Origin: a virus
Reading direction: 5' to 3' (one strand)
DNA length: 29,814 nucleotides
Virus record (IMG/VR): IMGVR_UViG_3300047376_000755
Coordinates: 1-29,814 of that record
This document shows positions 10,201-16,532 of this stretch, piece after piece. The position numbers and the translations under genes are program-made. Under the pieces are notes generated by a model that had not been told where the DNA came from, searched no databases, and saw nothing but the letters and a program-made list of their open reading frames with translations. Each line of letters starts with the position of its first letter. Position 1 is the stretch's first letter.

Positions 10201-10597
10201 ATATTTCTACAGTACCTGTACCGTTGGGTGCAAGTTCTAAATTCTCATTTGTTGTATTTGTGCTAATAGTATTGTTTTCAATATCTATGCTATCTATTTG
10301 TGCTTTGTTTTGATAGACTACTGTATCCGCTGTACCTAAAGTAAGTTGCGGATTAGTCGTAGATACTGTATTACCAGATATAGTAACGTCTGCAATATTA
10401 GCGTTTGTGGAAACTTCTAATTGTGGAACTCTTGCTGTTCCGTTAACGTCTAAATCGTATTGGGGTGTGTTGGTTTTTATACCAATCCGGCTATTATTTA
10501 CATCTAAATATAGCAAGTCGTTCTCAAAAGCCAGATCTACACCCTCCCTTAGAAGGTTAGCTTTTAAGAGCGGACCACTAATGCGACCAAGTGCCAT
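7268..10597 (-). CDS. Beta-helix tail fibre with inserted LamG/ConA-like domain (1109 aa)
   Basis: The ATG at 10597 is preceded by GAGGAG with a five-base spacer. Residues 1-220 are repetitive, with NGTGTVEI and GSATKRWNQVF motifs. Residues 222-425 form a pectin-lyase-like beta-helix (DPFATIQQAL, IHIFPGLYQE, TVEDLTIKDFF, SPYIRNVSV). Residues about 512-680 match a laminin-G/ConA-type fold: SSLQLDGTEDYI, NFTVETWI, WYHVAVARSG, KLFINGNEE, FEGNYDDFRI. After about 734 the protein again matches the 820-residue paralogue (ELRSIASACVYGN; GDFRVGDLFYV). Two blocks of the LPKGT..QRP...GQIRYNT...FE.YDG.W type, common in phage fibres, follow. It is probably a receptor-binding or glycan-binding fibre. The domain calls rest on motif patterns, not a search. 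Confidence 0.82.
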   Translation of the reverse strand: MALGRISGPLLKANLLREGVDLAFENDLLYLDVNNSRIGIKTNTPQYDLDVNGTARVPQLEVSTNANIADVTISGNTVSTTNPQLTLGTADTVVYQNKAQIDSIDIENNTISTNTTNENLELAPNGTGTVEIFADTNVYGNIVATGSITADGNITIGDADTDDITINAEVASNIIPDASATYNLGSATKRWNQVFTNTLYADTVSANDLLVGGIDLALRQGNMLYVAENGDDTLTGTHPNDPFATIQQALSVATAGDTIHIFPGLYQETFPMTVPAGVTVKGHSIRSVNITPTALSNTSTAFYLNGESTVEDLTIKDFFAPGYAFAFNPTGITVTTRSPYIRNVSVITAGSVTSASDPRGYLQGDAGGGAYLDGELATVGSREAGCLFHSVTFIVPNADALSFTNGTRVEWLNSFTYFAQRGLYGFDSANGLKGTGQTQIRVTGGSGTFSAGQTFTYYDTDGVSVLAQGTIDTVDADNKFYITGNLTGLTTAQDRGGKTIVRYQNPVTDTAKQKFGASSLQLDGTEDYIGVGSNNDFGFGTGNFTVETWIHPTSVTGTRVIADMRAGADTDTGLLLTMASGVASVYINGSTILTAGTTTMTTSTWYHVAVARSGTTIKLFINGNEEASATYSASMGTAKPLIIGAKYDGSGEFFEGNYDDFRIKKGTAQYTANFTAPTTQLVGDSATVLLLQFNNALDSSIEIIDNVTTSQDLRFSGGATADFVTLADKTDFGGELRSIASACVYGNYGAYGNGNGVLMYLISQNFAYIGTGKEVDNDINDVVQVNEVTELSNAQIRFSSVDHNGDFRVGDLFYVNQKDGTINFTSADFNVNSQNGITIVDGSDVTTILGDQITTGNLKFAGNTISSVAGDINLDSATGHLKLTATGGLQLPKGTTAQRPGSPATGQIRYNTDTNMFEGYDGNWIALNGVYDLDLDTYITAENTPGANDDTIRMYVGGSERVNITSARLDTPRIEVDDIFVDGNVIGTITTDTDLNLSANGTGKVNIDDIGFKDSTITNNLADTALEFQQAGNGYFKIEGTGGFVVPSGTSVQRPLPAYRETGMIRFNTQEGYLEVFDGTSWVSVAGESGSITFAAAENLVIEYVLTLG

Positions 10598-10731
10598 CTC
10601 TTCTCCTCAATACGGGGATCCTGTCCCTCTCGCCAAATTCTCAGCATTTGCTCTTTGCCGGCGAACCACAGTTTGACCCTGCAATACAAAGGTCGCTGTA
10701 CTGCATTAATAGTATTTATCGTTTTAGTAGA
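10598..10731 (-). promoter_or_regulatory. Late promoter and about 107-base leader of the 1109-residue fibre
   Basis: GATAAATACTATT occupies 10713-10720 and onward on the minus strand, just after the stop of the 820-residue gene. The leader to the ATG is long and more GC-rich than its surroundings, and ends in GAGGAG. I see no clear terminator in it. Confidence 0.55.
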
Positions 10732-13194
10732 TTATCCTAATACAAGCACGTATAAATCAAGCAAATCATTTATGTCGTCAACGTCAACGCCGCCGCCATC
10801 TCCAGCCACTTGCTGCCATGAAACTCCATTCCAAACTTCCATGTATTCTGCTTCTGAATTGTATCTTGTATGTCCTAATTCAGGACTGCTATATTTGTTG
10901 CTGTTTGTACCTGTTGGAATTCTAAGTCCGTTTGTAGAATCAAACTTCACCCAACCAGTTCCTGCAGGATCTATAGTAAGTGCATTATTGCTTAGATTTT
11001 TTATATACTGATCTGATATTTCAATGTCATCTATTTGCAAAATGCCTGTGCCGTTTGGCACTAAATCTAAATCTGAATTACTTAATGTCGTAGTAATTAA
11101 TGCATCATCAAATAGTATATCTCCAGACGATAATCCAGCTAAGTTTACTATACCTGTATTATCAACTTCACCTGCAAGTAAACTATCCGCATACATTACT
11201 AATTTATTTGATGTAGTTGTTGCATCTACATAAGTTTCTCGATTATCTGAATATATTCCGCCTAAACTTAAATTGCCTGATGAATATGCTTCAAACAAAT
11301 TTGTATCAGTATTATAGCGTATGTCACCTTCAGTTTCATTACGATTAAAATCAGAACCTTTAGGCAAAGTTAAATGTGCATTATTTAAATTAAGTATTTG
11401 TGTATTAGGTGAAAGATCTAATTCACCGTCTGTTGTTGTTATAGTATTACCAGATATTCTAATATTTCCAGTATCTATTTGGTTACCTTGTATAACAGAT
11501 TGGCTTACACCGTCATTTACTGCTAATTGTTGTATGCCTGTAAAGTCTAAACTATTTGCATCAATGTTTGTAATACCTGTGTCATAATCAGCGTAAAAAG
11601 TCTCACCTACTCTAAAAGTACCTTTTTGATCAGTAGATACATAGTGTATCTTACCATCATTAATTTCTATTACTTCGTCTGCTTGCTGATGTAATGTATC
11701 GTCATTTGTAACATTACCGTCGACACCAATATATGCAAAGTTATGTCCTATTAGATACATCACTGTATCAGCACCATCTGCTTCTGCACCAATATTACCG
11801 TACACACATGCAGAACCTATACTTCTAACTTCTGCACCATAACGCATACTGCTATCAGGATTTGCATTTCCTATAGCGCCTCTTGTAGCATACAAACCTC
11901 TATTAGCAAAATATGTAAAACAATTCAACCATTCAACTCTTACACCATTTGTCATTGTAATTGCATCAACGCCAGGTGTAATAAAAGTACACGAGTGAAA
12001 CAACATACTTGCTTCTATACTATCAAAGTCTAATATACTTCCGTCTACTAAAGCACCTTTACCTGCGTCTCCTTGCAAATATCCTCTTGGGTCGCTTGCA
12101 GAAGTTACACTACCCTGTGTAATAACTGTTACGTTTCTAATGTAAGGTGATCTTTCGTTTACTAAACCATTAGGAACAAAACTAAATGCGTGTCCAGGTG
12201 AAAAGAAATCTTTTATTGTAAGATTTTCAATAGTAACATTTCCTTGTATTTGGAAAATGTCATTTGTGTTTGTATCCGAAGTAGGTGTAATTATTGTGTT
12301 TCTTATATCATGCCCTATGATTGTAATTCTTTCAGGAACTATTAAAGGACATACTTCTTGATATGTGCCAGGAAAAATATGTATTGCTACTGGGCCTGCT
12401 GTACTTGCATCTGCAACTTCTAATGCATGTTGTAATGTTCTAAATGCACCGTGTTGATGATCTCCAACATTTGTATCGTCTCCAAGCGTACTTACATAAA
12501 ACATGTTACCTTGTCGGCGATTCATTGTTGATGTACCGATAATAAAGTTGTTTACATTTGTGTTCTCAGTATTGAATGACTGGGTATGTATATCGCCCCA
12601 ATTTTTATCTGCACTACCTAAGTCATATGTATCAGTTGCGTCTGGGATTAAATCACTTGTTAGCTCACCTTGGAATACTAAGTCATCAGTGTCGTCATTA
12701 CCTATTGTTAGACTACCGCCAAAGTTTATATCTCCTGTAGCGTGTATACCGCCTGTGCTGTTTAAATTACTTCTAATATTAACTGTACCATTGCCGTTTG
12801 GTCTAAGTTCAATATTCTGATCCGTAGTTCTTGAAGATATGGTATTAAAATCTATCTTAATGCCTGAGGTAGCTAATGATGTTGCAAATATATTAGTACC
12901 TGCATTTAAATTTAGATTGCCATTGTTAGATGTTATAGCAGAATTATCTACAGTAATATCAGCGATGTTTGCTACTGTACCTATTGAATTTACTGTTGCA
13001 AGTGTTGTAGGAATATTCAGAACATCTGTAGATGATTCTGAATTAATATTAATTTTATTGTTTGTTACATCAAGGTGTAACAAAGGAGTACTACTTGCTA
13101 TTTCAGTAGAAGTATTGGCAAACTTTAGATCAATGCCATTACGTAATAAATTTGCTTGTAATAAACCGCCCGATATGCGACCAACTTGTGCCAT
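10732..13194 (-). CDS. Beta-helix tail-fibre/structural protein (820 aa)
   Basis: The ATG at 13194 follows AGGAG with an eight-base spacer and a perfect TATAAATA late promoter at 13215-13222. The protein is collinear with the 1109-residue fibre. The N-terminus has the same GRISG.LL.ANLLR.G.DL start and a GNGTVNI repeat region. A beta-helix follows at about 228-435 (AFRTLQHALEV, IHIFPGTYQE, ENLTIKDFFSPG, SPYIRNVTV, DPRGYLQGDAG). Then come EVRSIGSACVYGN near 455, STDQKGTFRVGETF near 520 and a DIRYNTDTNLFEAY block near 624. It lacks the LamG-type insertion of the paralogue, which accounts for most of the 289-residue length difference. It is probably a tail fibre or tail-associated surface protein. 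Confidence 0.82.
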   Translation of the reverse strand: MAQVGRISGGLLQANLLRNGIDLKFANTSTEIASSTPLLHLDVTNNKININSESSTDVLNIPTTLATVNSIGTVANIADITVDNSAITSNNGNLNLNAGTNIFATSLATSGIKIDFNTISSRTTDQNIELRPNGNGTVNIRSNLNSTGGIHATGDINFGGSLTIGNDDTDDLVFQGELTSDLIPDATDTYDLGSADKNWGDIHTQSFNTENTNVNNFIIGTSTMNRRQGNMFYVSTLGDDTNVGDHQHGAFRTLQHALEVADASTAGPVAIHIFPGTYQEVCPLIVPERITIIGHDIRNTIITPTSDTNTNDIFQIQGNVTIENLTIKDFFSPGHAFSFVPNGLVNERSPYIRNVTVITQGSVTSASDPRGYLQGDAGKGALVDGSILDFDSIEASMLFHSCTFITPGVDAITMTNGVRVEWLNCFTYFANRGLYATRGAIGNANPDSSMRYGAEVRSIGSACVYGNIGAEADGADTVMYLIGHNFAYIGVDGNVTNDDTLHQQADEVIEINDGKIHYVSTDQKGTFRVGETFYADYDTGITNIDANSLDFTGIQQLAVNDGVSQSVIQGNQIDTGNIRISGNTITTTDGELDLSPNTQILNLNNAHLTLPKGSDFNRNETEGDIRYNTDTNLFEAYSSGNLSLGGIYSDNRETYVDATTTSNKLVMYADSLLAGEVDNTGIVNLAGLSSGDILFDDALITTTLSNSDLDLVPNGTGILQIDDIEISDQYIKNLSNNALTIDPAGTGWVKFDSTNGLRIPTGTNSNKYSSPELGHTRYNSEAEYMEVWNGVSWQQVAGDGGGVDVDDINDLLDLYVLVLG

Positions 13195-13214
13195 AAAAGT
13201 ATTCTCCTACAGTG

Positions 13215-13222
13215 TATTTATA
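13215..13222 (-). promoter_or_regulatory. Perfect T4-type late promoter TATAAATA for the 820-residue fibre
   Basis: CTATAAATACACTG on the minus strand lies between the stop at 13227 and the ATG at 13194. The predicted leader is only about 15 bases and holds the AGGAG site. Confidence 0.7.
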
Positions 13223-13226
13223 GGAT

Positions 13227-13784
13227 TTACTTGTCGAAGTTGTGTATGACTGTTACGAACTTGCCTACAGGAACTGCTGTACCAAATACTATGTACCATC
13301 CTGCCGCATAAGCCGGATTAGGTCCAGTTGAAGGAACATTTGTTCCATCGCTTTGTTCTAATGTGTAGTTTGTTGTAGGTATTTGTAAAACGTTTTCAAC
13401 TAAAACTAAAACGTTTTGTGCTGCCGCTGGTATAGGATTATCTGTATCACCACTTGCTAATAGTCCAAACACAGTTTCTGTGCCGTCACCCGGGCCAAAT
13501 GTTTGTAATACAATACCTGGATTTTGATTAGGCTCTTTGAAGCGTAATTTTCTCCAAGCACCGTTTTGATATGCTTCTATTTCATTACTTGTAGTATTAT
13601 ATCGTATTTGCCCATTGTTTGACGCAGTTGATATTCCTGCTTCGCCTGGGCGAGTTGCATCTGCACCTTTAGGTAAAAGCAAAGCACGTTCACTATCCGC
13701 AATAACTTGCGTATCAGTATCGTATTTTACACCTTGTCCGGTAATACTTCTTAGGTTAGTGCTTTGTGCTTTAATTAGACGCAT
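13227..13784 (-). CDS. Fibre-associated structural protein (185 aa)
   Basis: The ATG at 13784 is one base after the stop of the preceding gene (TAAAATG arrangement), with GGAAG six bases upstream, so translation is probably coupled. Residues about 35-80 carry LLLPKGADATRPGEAG, then GQIRYNTTSNEIEAYQNGAW. This is the same short block seen near the ends of the two beta-helix fibres. The rest is beta-rich with a VLVLVENVLQIPTTNYTL segment typical of phage fibre and baseplate-attached proteins. A short tail-fibre or fibre-tip component is likely; exact role unknown. Confidence 0.75.
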   Translation of the reverse strand: MRLIKAQSTNLRSITGQGVKYDTDTQVIADSERALLLPKGADATRPGEAGISTASNNGQIRYNTTSNEIEAYQNGAWRKLRFKEPNQNPGIVLQTFGPGDGTETVFGLLASGDTDNPIPAAAQNVLVLVENVLQIPTTNYTLEQSDGTNVPSTGPNPAYAAGWYIVFGTAVPVGKFVTVIHNFDK

Positions 13785-13785
13785 T

Positions 13786-14121
13786 TTATACTTCCAAATA
13801 ACTTATAGTGCATGATAAATTTGTGTTAGAGCTACCAATATCAGGATCAGCAGTAAAAGAAACTTTATCTCCTGTTTCTAAAACAACTCTCTCACTATCA
13901 AATGTAAATGTTTCACCTGCTGGTAAACTTAAATTACTTATAACTCTTGTCACAGCGTTATTCAATGGTGCTCCATTTGGAATTAAGTGCATATCAAATG
14001 CCGCTGTATCACTTGCATGGTTATTACAAACTAATATATTTGTAATTGCATATGATTTATCTGCTGGAACAGTAATTAGGTCTAATTGTGTTGTAGTTAA
14101 TTGTGCGTTAGTTATTGCCAT
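13786..14121 (-). CDS. Small beta-rich virion-associated protein (111 aa)
   Basis: The ATG at 14121 has AAGGAA five bases upstream. The stop of the preceding gene (14131-14133) is close. Motifs ITNILVCNNHASDTAAFDMH, LPAGETFTFDSERVVLETGD and CTISYLEV suggest one beta-sandwich domain. It resembles the 109-residue protein at 6934-7263 in length, layout and C-terminal ending. It is not a recognised enzyme. A small structural protein placed between fibre genes is the best reading. Confidence 0.7.
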   Translation of the reverse strand: MAITNAQLTTTQLDLITVPADKSYAITNILVCNNHASDTAAFDMHLIPNGAPLNNAVTRVISNLSLPAGETFTFDSERVVLETGDKVSFTADPDIGSSNTNLSCTISYLEV

Positions 14122-14130
14122 GTTTGTTCC

Positions 14131-15105
14131 TTAAAAAAGCATTCCAAATAGTAATGCTCTATTCTTACTTACCAATTCATCTCTGTTTGCTTCGTCGTTT
14201 ACGAAGTAAATACCAGACTTACCAGTAGACTGTGTACTAATATAAATCTTAGATCCGTCTATTGGCTGTGTTGGTTCTATTGCTACATCGTCGTCGCCGG
14301 GTGTACTGTTAATATGTAAAGTATCATCAATTCTAACAGCGCCTGTACCAGGTGCTCTTAAAACTAAGTCATCGTTACTTGAGATTGTTTCAATTATTGT
14401 ATCAGTAAATCTTAAATTACCATACTCTAATCTATCATCGTACATCTCTGCATGAATTACGCCGTCAATTGTAAAAGTTATTTTACTATGATCAACACCG
14501 CTACCATCTGGTGATGGTTCACTATCAAAGATTCTAATGCTTGACGGGCTTGATACGCCGTCACCAATCTGTTTTAAAAATACAGTAGCAAAACTTGTGC
14601 TAATAGCATCATCAACATATTTTTTATTTGTGATGTCATCGTCGTCTGTTACTTGATTTTCATAATCAGTTGTACCAGTAACTGTAATAACACCTGTTCC
14701 TGAATTAATTAAATGTAAATCGGAACCAGCGGTGTTGATAGCATTTGTTCTTATCGCTGCCGCTGATCCGTCATTAAATTTAAAAGCAAATACGCCAGGT
14801 AATCCTGTTCGTGAATTAGTGATGTCCTCATCTAATACAATATAAGCATCTTGTAAAGTACCACGGTCAATTCTAATGCCTGCTTCATCTAATGTGATGC
14901 CTGCACCAGTTTCACCTTGGTTAAGAATAATAATATTATCCTTAACAGTAAGTTCTTCACTTTGTACTGTAGTTGTATTACCTTGAACAATTAAGTCACC
15001 AGATATACGAACCTCACCAGTTTCTGCTCCGGTGTAAAGATAGATAGTTCCACCGTCAGTAACTGAAAGTTTGTAACTATTATCGGATACTTTAACGTAT
15101 TTCAA
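14131..15105 (-). CDS. Fibre-like structural protein with TTG start (324 aa)
   Basis: The start codon is TTG at 15105-15103, with AAGGA seven bases upstream. In the same frame a TGA stop lies two codons earlier and no ATG is near, so TTG is the only reasonable start. The protein has repetitive short beta-strand elements: GEVRISGDLIVQGN, LTVKDNIIILNQGE, LHLINSGTGVITVTGTTDY and DLVLRAPGTGAVRIDDTLHI. The last two match the NGTG.V.I units of the large fibres. A KKYVDDAI segment near residue 165 is common in fibre proteins. It is probably a fibre shaft or base component. Confidence 0.78.
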   Translation of the reverse strand: MKYVKVSDNSYKLSVTDGGTIYLYTGAETGEVRISGDLIVQGNTTTVQSEELTVKDNIIILNQGETGAGITLDEAGIRIDRGTLQDAYIVLDEDITNSRTGLPGVFAFKFNDGSAAAIRTNAINTAGSDLHLINSGTGVITVTGTTDYENQVTDDDDITNKKYVDDAISTSFATVFLKQIGDGVSSPSSIRIFDSEPSPDGSGVDHSKITFTIDGVIHAEMYDDRLEYGNLRFTDTIIETISSNDDLVLRAPGTGAVRIDDTLHINSTPGDDDVAIEPTQPIDGSKIYISTQSTGKSGIYFVNDEANRDELVSKNRALLFGMLF

Positions 15106-15122
15106 GATTCAATCCTTATGCT

Positions 15123-15572
15123 TTATGCGTCTTCTGTGAAGTCGTCGTCATCAGTACCTACTAATGTGTTGTCGTCACCAGCTTCTTCAACTTGTGCCGC
15201 ACCATCTGAAGTACTTGTGCTAAAGTTCCACGCTACACTAAGTCCGTCATAAGCGTTTGCACCTGTTCCACTTGGAGCAGATAAAGTTGCTTTACGTCCA
15301 GCAATTTTACTTACTGTGTAAGTTTCACTGTCGTCCATTTTGAATGAAATAGCCATTTCGCCTGCCGCTAATGCCGCTGGTAATTTACCAGTTGTTAGTG
15401 TACAAGTAAATTCGCCTGCTGTTCCAATTTCTTCACATACAAATTTCTTTGAGCCTTTTTGCTTTACGATATAACCTTCTTTAACTGCTGTGCCGTTATG
15501 AAAGTTTACTTTGATTTCGTTGCCGGCTGCTGTCGGCGTTCCCATCAACCTTTTATTAAGTGGTCTTCCCAT
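15123..15572 (-). CDS. Small virion structural protein (MGRPLNK type, 149 aa)
   Basis: The ATG at 15572 follows AGGAGA with a five-base spacer. The start MGRPLNKRLMG resembles short structural proteins I recall from marine T4-like phages. The middle is beta-rich (IVKQKGSKKFVCEE, AISFKMDDSETYTVSKIAG), and the last 25 residues are very acidic (DDDDFTEDA). It is the first gene of the leftward fibre operon and has its own late promoter (15667-15674) and a structured leader. Abundant late expression is expected. A decoration-type role is possible but not shown. Confidence 0.72.
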   Translation of the reverse strand: MGRPLNKRLMGTPTAAGNEIKVNFHNGTAVKEGYIVKQKGSKKFVCEEIGTAGEFTCTLTTGKLPAALAAGEMAISFKMDDSETYTVSKIAGRKATLSAPSGTGANAYDGLSVAWNFSTSTSDGAAQVEEAGDDNTLVGTDDDDFTEDA

Positions 15573-15674
15573 TGTTTTCTCCTATAATAGTAGTCCTATG
15601 CCCGTTCTATGAGCTACGCTGTGGGTACAGCATAAGTCCGCCTTGCGGCACACTATCTGACATATGTATTTATC
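15573..15674 (-). promoter_or_regulatory. Late promoter (GATAAATA) and structured leader of the 149-residue gene
   Basis: GATAAATACATATG occupies 15674-15661 on the minus strand. The leader holds two short hairpins: CCGC-AAG-GCGG (15638-15648) and GCTGT-ACCC-ACAGC (about 15618-15631). It ends TTATAGGAGAAAACAATGG, a 19-base context identical at the gp67-like start (29760). The leader is more GC-rich than its surroundings. It may stabilise the mRNA or control translation. Confidence 0.5.
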
Positions 15675-15690
15675 AAACGTAAGATTTTGT

Positions 15691-15698
15691 TATAAATA
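15691..15698 (+). promoter_or_regulatory. Perfect T4-type late promoter TATAAATA for the plus-strand trio
   Basis: TATAAATAC stands 21 bases before the ATG at 15719 and is divergent from the promoter at 15667-15674. The stretch ATAAATACAAGTGGAGGGC (15692-15710) includes the ribosome binding site and is identical to the promoter-RBS stretch of csgF. Confidence 0.7.
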
Positions 15699-15718
15699 CA
15701 AGTGGAGGGCAATCCATT

Positions 15719-15997
15719 ATGGACTTTTTAAGTTTAGTAGCAGATTTAGGGTTTCCGATAGCAGGAGCATTGGCAGCCGGTTTATTTGTTTTTACTACAT
15801 TAAAATTTATATTAGCAGGTGTTACAGGTTCTGTCAAGGGATTAAAAAATATTACAAGTGGTCTTGACAATCGTGTGCAAACTATGAATAATGATCTTGT
15901 GAAGATCGATGCGCTTATGAGCCATGCACTAAAGGTAAAACCTAATGTAGATAGGATTGCGGCAAATGAAGGCAAAGAAGATGCAAGGAGAGATTAA
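15719..15997 (+). CDS. YvrJ/holin-like small membrane protein (92 aa)
   Basis: The ATG at 15719 follows GGAGG with a ten-base spacer. A single N-terminal membrane segment (residues about 10-33, LGFPIAGALAAGLFVFTTLK) is followed by a predicted helical tail with charged residues (LDNRVQTMNNDLVKIDALM). The DLGFPIAGA start resembles YvrJ/UviB-like phage membrane proteins. It is paralogous to the 106-residue protein at 16212, which starts MDLSQVVSDYGFPIVAA. It may act as a holin-like or membrane-anchoring protein; no catalytic lysis enzyme is seen in the window. Late promoter control agrees with a lysis or virion role. Confidence 0.7.
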   Translation: MDFLSLVADLGFPIAGALAAGLFVFTTLKFILAGVTGSVKGLKNITSGLDNRVQTMNNDLVKIDALMSHALKVKPNVDRIAANEGKEDARRD

Positions 15998-16237
15998 GTG
16001 ATTTGGTTAGACTATACTGTAGAACAAGCTGGAGATAATTTTACTGTCAAAGGTGATTGGCCCGGAGAAGTAATGGGTGTTCAAAAAGACGGTACGCCAA
16101 AATCTCATTGGTTATATAAACCAGGCGATGTCTTTATTGTTAACGAAAACGGATGGCTTGTTAAGTCAGACGAGGTGAACACGTTATTAATGAAATACGA
16201 AAAGGAAAAATATGGATCTAAGTCAAGTAGTAAGTGA
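15998..16237 (+). CDS. Small soluble protein of unknown function, GTG start (79 aa)
   Basis: The GTG at 15998 directly follows the TAA of the previous gene. AAGGAG stands seven bases before it, which fixes the start. The protein is short and charged, with W-rich segments (VKGDWPGEVMGV, SHWLYKPGDVFIVNENGWLV) and a lysine/serine-rich end. No signal or membrane segment is visible. It lies between two membrane-protein paralogues and overlaps the second by 26 bases, so the three are probably translated together. Function not recognised. Confidence 0.7.
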   Translation: MIWLDYTVEQAGDNFTVKGDWPGEVMGVQKDGTPKSHWLYKPGDVFIVNENGWLVKSDEVNTLLMKYEKEKYGSKSSSK

Positions 16238-16532
16238 TTATGGTTTTCCAATAGTCGCGGCTACTGGGTTAGGTTACTTTGTATATTATATTTGGAAATG
16301 GGTTACGACCGAAATTCAACCTGTCGTTGGTGATGCTATGGCTACACTAATAAAACTGGTTGACAGAGTTCGCATGTTAGACAACGACATGATACGCTTG
16401 AATACAAAACTTACTATGGCTTTAGAAAACGAAGCAAAACTTGATAAAGAGCGTAGAGCTGAACTTGAAGAAATTGTCAACAAATACAGTGATGTAACAA
16501 ATCAAAAATTTGACAGCACTGGTAAAAAATAA
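16212..16532 (+). CDS. YvrJ/holin-like small membrane protein, paralogue (106 aa)
   Basis: The ATG at 16212 lies inside the end of the previous gene and has AAGGAAA upstream. The layout copies the 92-residue protein: a GFPIVAATGLGYFVYYIW membrane segment (about residues 11-30), then a long charged helix (LVDRVRMLDNDMIRLNTKL, ending LEEIVNKYSDV) likely to form a coiled coil. Two diverged copies in one operon suggest hetero-oligomers or specialised roles. Its stop touches the stop of the convergent cyclase gene with no bases between. Confidence 0.7.
   Translation: MDLSQVVSDYGFPIVAATGLGYFVYYIWKWVTTEIQPVVGDAMATLIKLVDRVRMLDNDMIRLNTKLTMALENEAKLDKERRAELEEIVNKYSDVTNQKFDSTGKK

Noticed and set aside
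15609-15663. 18-codon ORF within the leader of the 149-residue gene
   Set aside because: Its ATG would lie only four bases after the late-promoter motif, probably before the transcription start, with no ribosome binding site.
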